From assembly GCA_030598525.1 (NCBI GenBank), contig JAUVPT010000106.1, positions 1 to 6,179 of the forward strand: a stretch of 6,179 bases of DNA. The letters are read 5' to 3'. This stretch comes from Gemmatimonadota bacterium (lineage in GTDB: Bacteria; Gemmatimonadota; Gemmatimonadetes; Palauibacterales; Palauibacteraceae). The position numbers were made by a program, and so were the translations under genes. Below the pieces are notes generated by a model. The model had not been told where the DNA came from. It worked only from the letters and a program-made list of their open reading frames with translations, and made no database searches. This document shows positions 6,012 to 6,179 of this stretch, in pieces (within the stretch, counting starts at the first letter, position 1; every line of letters starts with the position of its first letter).

Positions 6012-6179
6012 CTAGAGGTCAAATCCTCCGAACGGCGCGAACAGATCGTCCACCAGATCAAACACGTCGCCGACCATGTCGAACAGCTCGACCAGGGCCG
6101 CCACTTCCTCCAGCGTCAGCGGCTCACCGTCGGGTCGCGTGAACACCGGGTCTCCCTCGGTGCCGCTGATGTTGACGAC
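6012..6179 (-). CDS. C-terminal fragment of an unrecognised protein
   Basis: On the minus strand a frame enters from the right edge and runs 55 codons to a TAG at 6014-6012. The visible tail includes GDPVFTRPDGEPLTLEEVAA, followed by an acidic, hydrophobic ending rich in F, V, L and D (LFDMVGDVFDLVDDLF) that closes APFGGFDL. The last part could form an amphipathic helix with hydrophobic residues every three to four positions. I do not recognise the family, and the start is outside the window. Support for a real gene comes from its convergent position, the shared hairpin after its stop and its plausible amino-acid composition. A chance open frame in GC-rich DNA is possible. Confidence 0.55.
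   Translation of the reverse strand, partial: VVNISGTEGDPVFTRPDGEPLTLEEVAALVELFDMVGDVFDLVDDLFAPFGGFDL

Overview
The window is GC-rich chromosomal DNA, roughly two-thirds G+C by eye, from a bacterium that uses ATG, GTG and TTG starts. Nothing in it fixes the taxon. The dense GC-rich coding and the secreted neighbour with an AVA|QE-type cleavage site would fit a Gemmatimonadota- or Acidobacteriota-like lineage, but that is a low-confidence guess. I see no RNA genes, insertion sequences, CRISPR arrays, phage genes or frameshifts.

Layout: the left edge (1-121, minus strand) holds the first 40 codons of a divergently transcribed exported protein. A 110-bp divergent intergenic region follows, with a plausible sigma-70-type promoter facing right. 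Five plus-strand genes then run from 232 to 5924 with a 7-nt gap, a 4-nt overlap, a 4-nt gap and a 16-nt gap, which is almost certainly one operon. A strong hairpin at 5960-5985 follows. The right edge (6012-6179, minus strand) is the last 55 codons of a convergent protein of unknown function.

The operon encodes all three subunits of a molybdenum hydroxylase (xanthine dehydrogenase / 4-hydroxybenzoyl-CoA reductase superfamily): a two-[2Fe-2S] small subunit, a molybdopterin-binding catalytic subunit, and a FAD subunit at the far end. The FAD subunit carries the four-cysteine insertion (C-X15-C-X7-C-X8-C) characteristic of 4-hydroxybenzoyl-CoA reductase beta subunits, which hold an extra [4Fe-4S] cluster. 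Inferred electron path: [4Fe-4S]/FAD, then two [2Fe-2S] clusters, then the Mo cofactor, in either direction.

The unusual point is the content between the catalytic and FAD subunit genes: a peptide methionine-S-sulfoxide reductase (msrA) and a fold-type I PLP aminotransferase, both tightly spaced with the enzyme genes. The aminotransferase may feed or drain the pathway of the molybdenum enzyme, and MsrA may protect or repair it. The substrate cannot be read from the sequence. No CoA ligase, benzoyl-CoA reductase or XdhC-type maturation gene is present in the window.
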